A stretch of DNA of 64,000 nt from G963667675 sp965197565 (GCA_965197565.1 CBDANK010000002.1:620001-684000); one strand, 5' to 3'; positions 50,180-58,416 are shown, counted from the first letter of the stretch. The notes: generated by a model from the sequence alone, not told the origin. A program made the numbers and translations.

Positions 50180-51856
50180 ATGACTCGAGTGACTGGAAGT
50201 CATTTGATCGCCAAGGCCTTGAAGCTGGAAGGCGTGTCCAACATATTCACCTTGGCCGGCGATCACATCCTGCCGGTGCTGAACGTCATGTCGGACATGG
50301 ACTTTCGCTTCATTGACACCAGGCATGAGCAAGCGGCGGTCCACATGGCCGACGCTTGGGGCCGGATCACGGGGCAACTGGGTGTTTGCATGTACACCAG
50401 TCCCGGCTTCGCCAACGCCATTCCAGGGCTGGTCAACGCCCTGCACACCGAGGCTCCCCTTCTTTCCATTGCCGGCAGCGCCGAGCTGGCCGAGTTGGGC
50501 CGCGGCGCTATGCAGGAAACAGACCAAGTGGGTATGGCCGGACCGGTGGCCAAAGGGTCGTTCATGGTCCACGACGCCCGTCGGATACCCGACTACATCG
50601 CCCGGGCCGTGCGCCTCGCCTTCAGCGGACGACGCGGCCCCGTCCACTTGACCATTCCTATAGATGTTCAAGAACAAGAGGTCGATGAGGACCAAGCGGT
50701 CTTTTACAACCCCAATGAATACCGGCCCTCCGAGGCGGCGCTGGCCCAACCGGAACTGGTGCGCCAAGCCATAGAGTTGTTGCGCCAGGCCAAGCGGCCC
50801 ATGGCCATCGCCGGGGACGCGGCGGGATACGGGCTGTCCGGCGATGCCTTGCAGCGATTTGTGGAGACCACCCGCGTGCCTGTTTTGACCGAAGGCCAAG
50901 CCCGGGGATTGATTTCAGACGAGCATCCCCAGTCCTTCGGGTTCTTCGAAACCGGCCTTAACCGGGTCGCTAAAAAACTTCCGGATGCCGACCTGGTGCT
51001 CCTCCTGGGGCGGAAGCAAGACTACACCATCGGCTTCTGCCGGCCGCCCAACGTGGCTATAGACGCCAGGATCATTCAAGTCGACCCTTCCGCTGCCGAA
51101 ATCGGCCGCAACCGGGGTGTCGCAGTGGGGATGCTTGGCGACGTCACTGCCGTGCTTCAGCAGTTGACCCAGGAGGCGGCCGCTCATTCCTGGATCGAAC
51201 AACCGTGGCTGGACGAGCTACGGGCGGTGCAAGCGGCTCAGGGCGAATGGTCTGAAGCTTTGGCGACGCCGGAGACCCCAATGCACGCGATGTTCGTCCA
51301 CAAGACCATCGAGCCGTTGCTGCGCCCCGATGATTGCTTGGTGTTCGACGGCGGGGATTTTTGCCACTTCGGACGCTCCTTTCTCCCCGCCCGCTTGCCC
51401 GCCCGGTGGCACTACGTCTCGACGCTGGGTATGCTAGGCTCGGCGTTGCCCACGGCCATGGCCGCAAAATTAGCCCACCCGGACTCCCGGGTGATTGTGT
51501 TCAGCGGCGACGGAGCATTCGGTTTCAACGGCATGGAGTTTGACACTGCGGTGCGGCACAATCTGGACATAGTAACAGTCTTGGGCAATGACGCCGCTTG
51601 GGGAATCGACCGGCAAATACAATTGGGTCTATACGGCCGTCCGGTAGCCACGGACCTCCTGCCCAGCCGCTACGACTTGGTGGCCCAGGGTCTGGGCGGT
51701 CACGGCGAGTTGGTGGAAAGGCCGGAAGACCTGAAACCCGCTTTAGAGAGGGCCTTCAGTTCTGGCCGGCCCGCCTTGTTGAACGTGGCGGTTCAGCGGG
51801 CCATAAGCCCCCGGGCCGAAGCCCTCATCGCCCGGCGTAAGGCGGCCCAAGGGTAG
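50180..51856 (+). CDS. Thiamine-diphosphate-dependent enzyme of the acetolactate synthase type
   Basis: 558 residues in the three-domain order of POX/ALS enzymes. The N-terminal Pyr domain has IDTRHEQAAVHMADAWGR (catalytic Glu around 50) and the central FAD-like domain has AIAGDAAGYGLSG. The C-terminal PP domain shows the ThDP motif VIVFSGDGAFGFNGMEFDTA with a following LGNDAAWG. Candidates are acetolactate synthase, oxalyl-CoA decarboxylase or benzoylformate-type decarboxylases; the sequence alone does not decide. It is a single gene without an ilvN partner, so a catabolic role is somewhat likelier. Confidence 0.85.
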   Translation: MTRVTGSHLIAKALKLEGVSNIFTLAGDHILPVLNVMSDMDFRFIDTRHEQAAVHMADAWGRITGQLGVCMYTSPGFANAIPGLVNALHTEAPLLSIAGSAELAELGRGAMQETDQVGMAGPVAKGSFMVHDARRIPDYIARAVRLAFSGRRGPVHLTIPIDVQEQEVDEDQAVFYNPNEYRPSEAALAQPELVRQAIELLRQAKRPMAIAGDAAGYGLSGDALQRFVETTRVPVLTEGQARGLISDEHPQSFGFFETGLNRVAKKLPDADLVLLLGRKQDYTIGFCRPPNVAIDARIIQVDPSAAEIGRNRGVAVGMLGDVTAVLQQLTQEAAAHSWIEQPWLDELRAVQAAQGEWSEALATPETPMHAMFVHKTIEPLLRPDDCLVFDGGDFCHFGRSFLPARLPARWHYVSTLGMLGSALPTAMAAKLAHPDSRVIVFSGDGAFGFNGMEFDTAVRHNLDIVTVLGNDAAWGIDRQIQLGLYGRPVATDLLPSRYDLVAQGLGGHGELVERPEDLKPALERAFSSGRPALLNVAVQRAISPRAEALIARRKAAQG

Positions 51857-51879
51857 GCGGTTCTTGCCGCAAATTGCTT

Positions 51880-52113
51880 ATGGACATGAAATGCGTCGTC
51901 TGCAAGCACGGAGAAACTCGGATAGGAGCAGCCACGGTGACTCTAAGCCGGGAACAACTGACCCTGGTGGTCAAGGACGTGCCAGCCCAGATATGCGGAA
52001 ACTGCAGTGAGGAATACGTGGACGCCAATACCACAGCTTGGCTTCTGCAAACCGGGGAGGCAGCCGCACAATCCGGCAGTCAGGTGGACGTGCGGCAATA
52101 CATAGCCGCTTAA
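51880..52113 (+). CDS. YgiT-type zinc finger protein (MqsA-like antitoxin N-domain)
   Basis: 77 residues. Two CxxC pairs (Cys5/Cys8 and Cys39/Cys42) in KCVVCKHGETRIGAATV and AQICGNCSEEYVDA form the YgiT/MqsA zinc domain. The DNA-binding HTH domain of MqsA is missing, and no MqsR-like toxin gene is adjacent, so it is a solitary or partner-less form. Other starts (TTG 51874, ATG 51886) are possible. It precedes ggt by 18 bases. Confidence 0.7.
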   Translation: MDMKCVVCKHGETRIGAATVTLSREQLTLVVKDVPAQICGNCSEEYVDANTTAWLLQTGEAAAQSGSQVDVRQYIAA

Positions 52114-52131
52114 GAACCGAAGGAGGCTCCG

Positions 52132-53877
52132 ATGGCTCAATCGCCCCACGGCATCAATTTTGAAGCGCACCGCCCGGTGGTCATGGGCCGAAAGGGCATG
52201 GTCTGCGCCGGCCATCCCTTGGCGGCCCAAGCAGGGACTGCTATGCTGCAAAAGGGCGGCAACGCCGTGGATGCCGCCATAGCCACCGCCGCTGCTCTAA
52301 ACGTGGTTGAGCCTTTGATGTCAGGAATAGGCGGTGACGGTTTCATCATGGTCTACCAAAAAGAGAGCGACCGGCTGGAGGTCTGCAACGGGACCGGCGC
52401 CGCCCCCTATGCCGCTACCCCCGAGCGTTATCTGCCCCAGGGCATTCCCATGAAAGGCATTCTCTCGGTGTCGGTGCCCGGCCTGTTGGACGGGTGGCTG
52501 GCCGCCCATGAAAAATACGGCAGCCTATCCCTTGCCGAAGCCATGTCTCCAGCGATAGACCTGGCCCAAAACGGCTTTCCGGTCAGCCACGTTTTGGCCA
52601 AAGCCATCTCATCCGACCCGCTGCTCGGCCAGTTTCCAACCTCCCGGGCAATCTTCTGCCGAGAAGGACGTCCCCTGCGGGCCGGGGAACCCCTTTATCA
52701 AAAAGACCTGGCCAGGACTTTCCAAGCCATCGTCAGCGGCGGCCGGGAAGTTTTCTACGGCGGCGACCTGGGCCACGCCATAGTGAAGTTCGCTCAGGAG
52801 CAAGGAGGCTTGCTAACCCTGCAAGACTTGGCTGACTGCCGCGCCCAGTGGCAGGAACCGATCTCTACCGGATACCACGGTTACACTGTTTACGAAGCGC
52901 CCCCCAACTCCAGCGGCCATGTGCTGCTCCAAGAGTTGAGCTTGGTGGAGCAGTTCGACCTCAAGTCCCTGGGTTGCAATACCGCCGAAAGCATCCATCT
53001 CATGGTGGAAGCCAAGAAGCTGGCATTTATCGACAGAGAAGCCTATGTGGCCGATCCCAGCTTCGTGGACGTTCCCATCCAGGGCCTGGTATCCAAGGAA
53101 TATGCGCGGGAGAGAGCCGGGCTCATCGACCTCAGGCAGGCGGCCTCCCGGGTCTCCGCCGGCGAACCCTGGGGCCACCAATCCGGGCCGCAGAAACGCC
53201 TAGACGCTCCTGCCGCCAGTGTCGGCAGGCCAGAAGAGGACACAACCTGTTTCGTAGTAGTGGACCGATGGGGCAACGCCGTTTCCCAGCTCCAAAGCAT
53301 CCAGAGTCCCTGGGGCTCCAGCTTGGTCGCGGGCGACACAGGAATTTTACTTAACAATCGCATGACCTACTGGCACTTGGACCCCGGCCACGTGAACTTC
53401 TTGCAACCAGGGAAACGGGTCCGTCACACTATGAATCCTGTGATGGTCTTCAAAGACGAAGATACACCGCACCAACGGGGGGTCTCCGGGGAAGCGGAGA
53501 AAGGGAAAGGCAAGCAACTGGCCCTCGTCTGCGGCACCCCGGGAGCCGACACCCAGGTCCAGACCAACCTCCAGGTCATTACCCACGTACTCGACTTCGG
53601 GATGACGGTCGCCGAAGCAGTGGAGGCGCCCCGCTGGCGCAATACCCACAGTCCCACCGAGTCCACGGTCCCCCACGAGTGCGATGACCTACTCTACCTG
53701 GAAAACCGTTTTCACGACCGAGTCCGCGCCGGGCTATCCGCCAAGGGACACCAACTCAGCATCATCGGACCATGGGATGCCAGCGGCAGCGAAATGATGA
53801 TCCAGGTAGACCCGGAAACGGGCGCGCTGGGCGGCGCGGCCGACCCCCGGCGGGACGGCTACGCCATAGGCTGGTAA
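52132..53877 (+). CDS. ggt: Gamma-glutamyltransferase
   Basis: 581 residues behind GAAGGAGG. The Ntn hydrolase architecture is clear: AAQAGTAMLQKGGNAVDAAI (30-50), GIGGDGFIMVY and the autocleavage site before Thr371 in EEDTTCFVVVDRWGNAVS, then LLNNRMTYW, NPVMVF and GTPGADTQVQTNLQVI. No signal peptide, which is common in this cytoplasmic subgroup (some are cephalosporin acylase or capsule-related). It transfers or hydrolyses gamma-glutamyl groups of glutathione-like compounds. Confidence 0.92.
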   Translation: MAQSPHGINFEAHRPVVMGRKGMVCAGHPLAAQAGTAMLQKGGNAVDAAIATAAALNVVEPLMSGIGGDGFIMVYQKESDRLEVCNGTGAAPYAATPERYLPQGIPMKGILSVSVPGLLDGWLAAHEKYGSLSLAEAMSPAIDLAQNGFPVSHVLAKAISSDPLLGQFPTSRAIFCREGRPLRAGEPLYQKDLARTFQAIVSGGREVFYGGDLGHAIVKFAQEQGGLLTLQDLADCRAQWQEPISTGYHGYTVYEAPPNSSGHVLLQELSLVEQFDLKSLGCNTAESIHLMVEAKKLAFIDREAYVADPSFVDVPIQGLVSKEYARERAGLIDLRQAASRVSAGEPWGHQSGPQKRLDAPAASVGRPEEDTTCFVVVDRWGNAVSQLQSIQSPWGSSLVAGDTGILLNNRMTYWHLDPGHVNFLQPGKRVRHTMNPVMVFKDEDTPHQRGVSGEAEKGKGKQLALVCGTPGADTQVQTNLQVITHVLDFGMTVAEAVEAPRWRNTHSPTESTVPHECDDLLYLENRFHDRVRAGLSAKGHQLSIIGPWDASGSEMMIQVDPETGALGGAADPRRDGYAIGW

Positions 53878-53894
53878 AGCAGGCCGGCGGTTAA

Positions 53895-54377
53895 ATGAAA
53901 ATTCCCGGAGATAAAAGAAGCCAATACCCCGACGATTGCGGCCACCGGGCCGGTGTCTTCGCCGAGGCCATTCGCGACGGCGACATGGACTTGGCCTGGG
54001 CCATGCTCTCCAAAGAAACCAGGGGTATGCGAATGGGAGTGTGGGCCACCCGGAACAAAATCGACATGCAAATCGCTTATCGCGCCGGGTACGACACGGC
54101 TCATCCCATGCGGGCTTCAATGATGGAAGACTTCCGCAACACCGTGCTGCGGCTCTGGCCCTTGGAGGACCTGACCGATTTGGGCGTCTCCCCGACCAGC
54201 TACATAGACGACGAGCACGCTTTCGCTTTTCTCCCCTTCGGCGTGTCCCACGTCCCGGTCAGCACTGCGCAACGCAGGCTGATGAACGGGTTGATCCTGC
54301 CCATGTTGTTGGAAGACGCGGAGTGGCGGGTAGACCTTCCCGGCTGGCGTTTCTTTAACCCGGAAAGCCGGGAGTAG
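53895..54377 (+). CDS. Unknown protein downstream of ggt
   Basis: 160 residues, starting 17 bases after the ggt stop. It is mostly helical with a central PLEDLTDLGVSPTSYIDDEHAFAFLPFG and a late STAQRRLMNGLILPMLLED. The beginning (AGVFAEAIRDGDMDLAWAML) looks like a DUF4440 or SnoaL-type helix, but no family can be named. Co-transcription with ggt is likely. Confidence 0.6.
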   Translation: MKIPGDKRSQYPDDCGHRAGVFAEAIRDGDMDLAWAMLSKETRGMRMGVWATRNKIDMQIAYRAGYDTAHPMRASMMEDFRNTVLRLWPLEDLTDLGVSPTSYIDDEHAFAFLPFGVSHVPVSTAQRRLMNGLILPMLLEDAEWRVDLPGWRFFNPESRE

Positions 54378-54379
54378 TC

Positions 54380-54718
54380 TTGGCGCGAAACCAAACCACT
54401 AGGGGCTCTACGGAAGGGACCGGACTCTCTCCCAACGGCCACGCCAGGTGCGAGCTTTGCTTGCGCCAGTCAAACAGCTACACCGTACATCACTTGATCC
54501 CTCGTTCCAGGGGAGGCAGGTTTGGCCCGAAAGCAAAGTTGTGCCCAACCTGCCACCGGCAGTTGCACGCCCTGTTCTCCGAGGCGACGCTGGCCCGGGA
54601 ACTCAACTCCATAGAGTCGATCCGCGTCAATCCTGAGATGGCCGGCTATCTGAACTGGGTCCGCAAACAAAAGGGCCCAACCAGCTTCCGGGTGCGCCGT
54701 TCCAACCAGCGTCGTTAA
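54380..54718 (+). CDS. HNH-type endonuclease domain protein
   Basis: 112 residues from a TTG three bases after the previous stop, with GGGAG within that gene. It shows CELCLRQ then YTVHHLIPRSRGG and LCPTCHRQLHALF, the HNH pattern with two CxxC zinc pairs. Small stand-alone HNH proteins act as nicking or structure-specific nucleases, but the function here is unknown. It lies in a compact run with the gene before it. Confidence 0.72.
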   Translation: MARNQTTRGSTEGTGLSPNGHARCELCLRQSNSYTVHHLIPRSRGGRFGPKAKLCPTCHRQLHALFSEATLARELNSIESIRVNPEMAGYLNWVRKQKGPTSFRVRRSNQRR

Positions 54719-54767
54719 AATTCCCGTCTTGTGCAACCCAGACCGACCCACTATACTGCCTGGTACC

Positions 54768-55439
54768 ATGGCAGAACCGTACGAAACACCTGCTGGCGAT
54801 CCGGTCTCCCTGCCCCTGTTCCCGCTAAACGTGGTGCTGTTTCCCGGCATGACCTTGCCGCTTCACATCTTTGAGGAAAGATACAAGGCTATGATCGGAG
54901 ACTGCATCGATAGGGAACAACCCTTCGGTATTGTACTGATCAAGGAAGGCCGTGAGGCGGGGGAACCGGCGCGGCCTTTTTCAATAGGCACCACAGCCCG
55001 GATTGGTCGCGTGGAGCGTTTGGCCGAGGGCCGCATGAACATCCTCACCACCGGGGAACGGCGCTTCGAGACCACCGAGATCAACCAACAACGGCCTCAT
55101 CTGATCGGTCAAGTCAGATACTTGGAGGAGCCGGAGGGGGAGATTCCTTCCGCCTTGGTCTCTGAAATAAGTGAGGAGTACTCCACATTCTTGCAAAACT
55201 TGTCCGCCCTAGCGGGCGGATGGACGGGCCGGGTGGAAGCCCCCGACGACCCGGTCCGCTTGTCCTACAGCATCGCCACCAACCTGGACCTACCGGGACG
55301 GGTACGCCAAGAGTTGTTGGAATCGCTCACCGCTGACCAGCGATTGCAGCGACTGCTGCCCCTCATCAAAAGAGGCAACCAGGCTCTACAGGAAGAAGTG
55401 GTCAAGCGCAACCCCTTTCAGGGTCCCCGCCTCAACTAG
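54768..55439 (+). CDS. LON substrate-binding domain protein
   Basis: 223 residues consisting of the Lon protease N-terminal domain only: LPLFPLNVVLFPGMTLPLHIFEERY near 15-39, FGIVLIKEGRE, GTTARIGRVERLAEGRMNI and GERRFETT, then a helical half. Peptidase and ATPase parts are absent, as in the common stand-alone LON family. No ribosome binding site precedes the ATG; TTGTGC (54729-54734) and TATACT (54752-54757), 17 bases apart, would start transcription about four bases before it, which suggests a near-leaderless mRNA. Confidence 0.85.
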   Translation: MAEPYETPAGDPVSLPLFPLNVVLFPGMTLPLHIFEERYKAMIGDCIDREQPFGIVLIKEGREAGEPARPFSIGTTARIGRVERLAEGRMNILTTGERRFETTEINQQRPHLIGQVRYLEEPEGEIPSALVSEISEEYSTFLQNLSALAGGWTGRVEAPDDPVRLSYSIATNLDLPGRVRQELLESLTADQRLQRLLPLIKRGNQALQEEVVKRNPFQGPRLN

Positions 55440-55538
55440 CTGCTCCGTTTCCCAAACCCTACAAAGATTCGCGGTATCCTGCCGTTACCCTGAAGGTCCT
55501 GAGAGGGTTTCCAATTCCCCCAATTGCTATGCAAGCCC

Positions 55539-55567
55539 TTGATAAACTATATGCAATAGTATATACG
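55539..55567 (+). promoter_or_regulatory. hicAB promoter with inner palindrome
   Basis: TTGATA (55539-55544) and TATACG (55562-55567) with a 17-base spacer. The spacer contains the palindrome ACTAT-ATGCA-ATAGT (55546-55560), a likely operator. Transcription would begin at about 55574, which is the hicA ATG. Confidence 0.6.
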
Positions 55568-55573
55568 TTAGGC

Positions 55574-55759
55574 ATGGAAACGAACCGGGAGGCGATTCGG
55601 CGGCGATTGGAACGAGAGGGTTGGGTGATAGTACGCCGCGGCAAGCATGATATTTACCGGCATGAGAACTCGGCTGAGACTATACCGTTGCCTAGACATC
55701 GTACGGTCTCCTTAGGAGTTGCCCGACTGATATACAGAAAGGCAGGATGGGTAAAATGA
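55574..55759 (+). CDS. hicA: HicA family mRNA interferase toxin
   Basis: 61 residues, typical for HicA. It shows REAIRRRLEREGWVIVRRGKHD with the catalytic His in KHDIYRH, then TIPLPRHRTVSLGVARLIYR. HicA has a double-stranded-RNA-binding fold and cuts mRNA. An ATG at 55529 would lie upstream of the promoter, so the start at 55574 is chosen; that makes the message leaderless. The stop overlaps the hicB start (ATGA). Confidence 0.88.
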   Translation: METNREAIRRRLEREGWVIVRRGKHDIYRHENSAETIPLPRHRTVSLGVARLIYRKAGWVK

Positions 55760-56013
55760 GCGTGACGACTATGACCAAGTATCCGGCAATCATCGACGGA
55801 GAGCGGGGCGCCTATGGGGTTGTTATACCCGATCTGGGGGCCTGTGGCATGGGAGCAACGGTCGATGAGGCTCTGGCCGACGCCACTCAGGCGCTGCCGG
55901 AGTATCTAGCGGTATTGCGCGAGCATGGCGAGGACATTCCTTCGCCCAGCGCGTTGGAGGACATTGCACTCGCCCATGGCGAGATGCTCGCCTACGTAAT
56001 TCTGGAGGAGTAG
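55756..56013 (+). CDS. hicB: HicB family antitoxin
   Basis: 85 residues starting in the ATGA overlap with hicA. It has the partial RNase H-like fold pattern: YPAIIDGERGAYGVVIPDLGACGMGATVDEA, then LPEYLAVLREHGEDIPSPS. HicB binds HicA and blocks it. The DNA-binding tail seen in many HicB proteins is absent here; the next gene encodes a separate helix-turn-helix protein. Confidence 0.88.
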   Translation: MSVTTMTKYPAIIDGERGAYGVVIPDLGACGMGATVDEALADATQALPEYLAVLREHGEDIPSPSALEDIALAHGEMLAYVILEE

Positions 56014-56021
56014 GCAGAGCA

Positions 56022-56231
56022 ATGACGGAAAATCTCATATCCAGCCGACAGGCTGCCGAGCAACTCGGCGTATCACAGATTCGAGTCCAGCAATTGCTTG
56101 CAGCAGGCCGTGTTGTTGGGGCTAAGCGCGTAGGGCGTTCTTGGATAATACCAACGCCTGTGCGGTTGATTCCTGGCTCCCGTGGCCCTTGCGGAGTGTC
56201 GGATACTCAAGTATTTAGTTCCGCTCTGTAA
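56022..56231 (+). CDS. MerR/excisionase-type helix-turn-helix protein
   Basis: 69 residues: LISSRQAAEQLGVSQIRVQQLLAAGRVVGAKRVGRSWIIP is an excisionase/AlpA-type winged HTH. It follows hicB by eight bases and is probably in the same operon. Because this HicB lacks its own DNA-binding domain, this protein could be the operator-binding partner, though that is inference only. The tail after residue 45 is not conserved-looking. Confidence 0.7.
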   Translation: MTENLISSRQAAEQLGVSQIRVQQLLAAGRVVGAKRVGRSWIIPTPVRLIPGSRGPCGVSDTQVFSSAL

Positions 56232-56368
56232 ACCCATATATGACATACCGTAAACTAGGGAATTCCGCTCTGAAAATACCCACCCCGCAATTCCCGCGCA
56301 GGCGGGAATGACCGGGTTGATTTCATTCAAATGCGCTTGCCCTGCTCTTGCTGCGGCGTTCCCCGTAG

Positions 56369-56752
56369 TCAGCGGCCCGGCGCAAGAAGAGCCTGCCCCG
56401 TTACCCGGCGGACGAACTCGGCCACTATGGCGCGGTCCTGAGCAATGGTGAATTCCTCCATAAAGTTGTGATAGAAGTTGGCATGAAACTTCTCGGCCAC
56501 GGAAAACCCCGCCGCCAAGGATGGGTCGGAGCTTTCGTCGGCCAAAGCAGCGACGGCTCTACCCAAGGCGTAGTGTTGGCCGAACTCCCAGCCCCGCTCT
56601 TTGGCTGCGGCCATGACGGCATGAGATGCGGCCCCCCATAACTTTTCCGAGGCTTGCAGGACACCCCCGGCATCGAATTCCCGGCCAGATTCCTCCAGGA
56701 ACTCCAAAGCGGTCCGGACATGTTCCTCGACAGACATCTCTCGCGTAGTCAT
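56369..56752 (-). CDS. PaREP1 family protein
   Basis: 127 residues from the ATG at 56752 (GGAGAG upstream). It matches the PaREP1/PaREP8 (PF05942) pattern: EEHVRTALEFLEESGREFDAG, then LQASEKLWGAASHAVMAAA and VAEKFHANFYHNFMEEF. This helical family, common in archaea and found in some bacteria, resembles HEPN-type helical bundles; its function is unknown. It is 29 bases after the BtuF-like gene in the same direction, probably co-transcribed. Confidence 0.75.
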   Translation of the reverse strand: MTTREMSVEEHVRTALEFLEESGREFDAGGVLQASEKLWGAASHAVMAAAKERGWEFGQHYALGRAVAALADESSDPSLAAGFSVAEKFHANFYHNFMEEFTIAQDRAIVAEFVRRVTGQALLAPGR

Positions 56753-56781
56753 AGCTGGCTCTCCAAGAACCCTGTGCGCAG

Positions 56782-57717
56782 CTAGGTCCTGACCAGGTTG
56801 CCGTAGATACGCAGCCCGCCGGACTCGGGGATCATTCCCGAAAACAGCCCCGGATGGATCATCTCCGCCAATATCTCCAGGCCAACCACCAACCTGGGGC
56901 CGGCCCGGCTGGTGTAGGAACTGGCGTCGATTACGTACACTCGTTCGTTGCGGACCGCCGGCAGGTCGGCCCATTCCTCTCTTTCGGCCAACAGAGGAAC
57001 GTCTTGAAGCCCTCTCTTTACGCCGTATCCGCAGGGCATGAAGATGATAACCTCGGGCTGGCTCTCCACGATTTTGTCCCACTCCAGTGGGAAGGAGCCC
57101 GTCTCCTTATCTCCAAAGCAGTTGGCCCCTCCGGCCATCTCCACCATTTCCGGGACCCAATGGCCGCTGCACATCAGAGGCTCCACCCACTCCAAGGTCA
57201 GCACCCTGGGCCGGTCCGCCGCCAGGGAGGCCCGCTCCGCCACTGCGTCGATTCGGGCCTGCATCCGCGATACCACAGACTCAGCCTTCTTTTCTGCGCC
57301 CGTCACTTGCCCCACCCTACGGATGTCCTCCAGCACATCTCCAACATACTGGGGGTCCAAGGACAATACCTCCGGTTGTTTGGGTAGTCCGACGCTGGCC
57401 TCGGCTACCTGCCGAGTGGAGATGGCTCAAACCTCGCAGATCGCTTGAGTCAGCAGCAGGTCGGGTTCAGCCGCCTCGAGGACGTCTTGGTCGATCTCGT
57501 AAATGCCCAGCCCTTGCTGAAGCCTTTCCGAAATGATCCGGTTGACCTCGGCGCTGCTGGGCTGCTCCCCCTCTTTGAAGACGCTGCGCACCACGTGGGA
57601 ACGGTTGCGAGCTGCGGGAGGGTAATCGCATTCGTGGGTCACTCCGAACAGATTATCATCCAAGCCCAGAGTATATACGATTTCGGTTGCGCTGGGAAGG
57701 AAGGAACAGATTCTCAT
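56782..57717 (-). CDS. BtuF-like cobalamin/metal-binding protein with in-frame TGA (candidate selenoprotein)
   Basis: 311 residues if TGA at 57429-57427 is read through. The N-terminal part RICSFLPSATEIVYTLGLDD, GVTHECDYPP and DVLEAAEPDLLLTQ is typical of BtuF/FepB-type substrate-binding proteins; the C-terminal part SLDPQYVGDVLEDI, LTLEWVEPLMCSGHWVPEM continues the same family in the same frame. At residue 97 the TGA stands where homologues have Cys in a CxxC (C94-E-V-TGA). The frame is open for 214 further codons. A SECIS-like hairpin follows. Without a signal peptide it is probably cytoplasmic. Alternatives: a single nonsense mutation (TGT/TGC to TGA) that splits the gene. Transcribed before the PaREP1 gene. 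Confidence 0.75.
57400..57429 (-). promoter_or_regulatory. SECIS-like hairpin of the BtuF-like gene
   Basis: On the minus strand the TGA (57429-57427) is followed after 10 bases by CTCGGC-AGGTA-GCCGAG (57416-57400), a perfect 6-bp stem with a five-base loop. The loop starts 16 bases after the TGA and has G in its second position, which fits the bacterial SECIS description (loop 16-37 bases from UGA, G in the first two loop positions). The loop AGGU resembles that of E. coli fdhF. Confidence 0.6.
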
Positions 57718-57774
57718 AGACCCTCCGCAAGTATGGCTGTATCAAAGCAATTGAGGAAATGAACGCCGCCTACC

Positions 57775-57876
57775 GTAACCCTTCAGATTTGATGGGAGTC
57801 GGTCCTTCGACTCCGCTGCGCTGCGCTCAGGATGAGCGGTTTCTTGTGAGTGCGCTCGCCAACTCTGAACAGTTAC
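57775..57876. repeat. 102-bp inverted-repeat element, copy 2
   Basis: Ends GTAACCCTTCAGA (57775-57787) and TCTGAACAGTTAC (57864-57876) with two mismatches. It is an inverted copy of 26315-26416 and lies just after the stop codon of the OsmC-like gene, between it and the BtuF-like gene. Confidence 0.82.
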
Positions 57877-57879
57877 CTC

Positions 57880-58317
57880 CTACCGCCTCTTTTCAGCATG
57901 GGCCACCAGCTCCACAGTGGTGTCCGCGGTCGCCACGGCGACCGAACCGTACAATGGTCAACGCCGCTTCCAGGTTTCCACCAACTGGTGGGCCTGATCG
58001 TCGTCCACTCCCCACATCTCGAAGTTGACTCGTATGGCTTCGTAAACGGTGCGTTCTCCCAGGGCTTTGTCCGGGTCCCGCCATGCTTCGGCGCCAACGT
58101 CCATCCAGTCCAGATCAATCTGGCCCTCGTTGGCTAAACGCTCCACCATGTTGACGGCGCAAGCCGTGATTCCGGATAGGAAAAGTTCACCCGCGCCCAC
58201 TTCCTCTCCGCCGGCGTCATCGGCCACGAAGTGGTGAGTCCTTGCGTTGCAGATGGCGCGGCCTAAAGTCCCGGTGCTGTAGCTTCGTACTTTGTAGGCC
58301 AAGGTAAGTTCGTTCAT
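57880..58317 (-). CDS. OsmC-like protein with in-frame TGA (candidate selenoprotein)
   Basis: 145 residues if the TGA at 57960-57958 (codon 120) is read through, the normal OsmC length; stopping there gives only 119. Residues 1-115 match OsmC-type proteins (GRAICNARTHHFVADD, GAGELFLSGITACAVNMVE with the first redox Cys53). After the TGA the same frame gives PLYGSVAVATADTTVELVAH, the segment that follows the second redox Cys in homologues (the C of a CPLYG or CPVY motif). The TGA therefore sits exactly at the peroxidatic-type Cys. OsmC-like proteins are among the known prokaryotic selenoprotein families. The enzyme would reduce organic hydroperoxides. Confidence 0.75.
57927..57960 (-). promoter_or_regulatory. 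SECIS-like hairpin of the OsmC-like gene
   Basis: On the minus strand the TGA (57960-57958) is followed after 13 bases by CGGTCGC-CGTG-GCGACCG (57944-57927), a perfect 7-bp stem with a four-base loop. The loop begins 20 bases after the TGA with G in its second position, again matching the bacterial SECIS description. The sequence differs from the other hairpin, so both arose or are kept independently. Confidence 0.6.
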
Positions 58318-58416
58318 TGCTTCCTCGCTTTTGCTCTCTGTAATTCTCAGCAGCCCAGGTCAACCACCAAGAGCCTGTCTAGCAATCTCGCCGGTGACTC
58401 TCTTCTCCCGCGAAGA

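Noticed and set aside
56782..57366. Two separate genes for the halves of the BtuF-like protein
   Set aside because: They share one frame with a single TGA between them, and neither half contains a complete domain.
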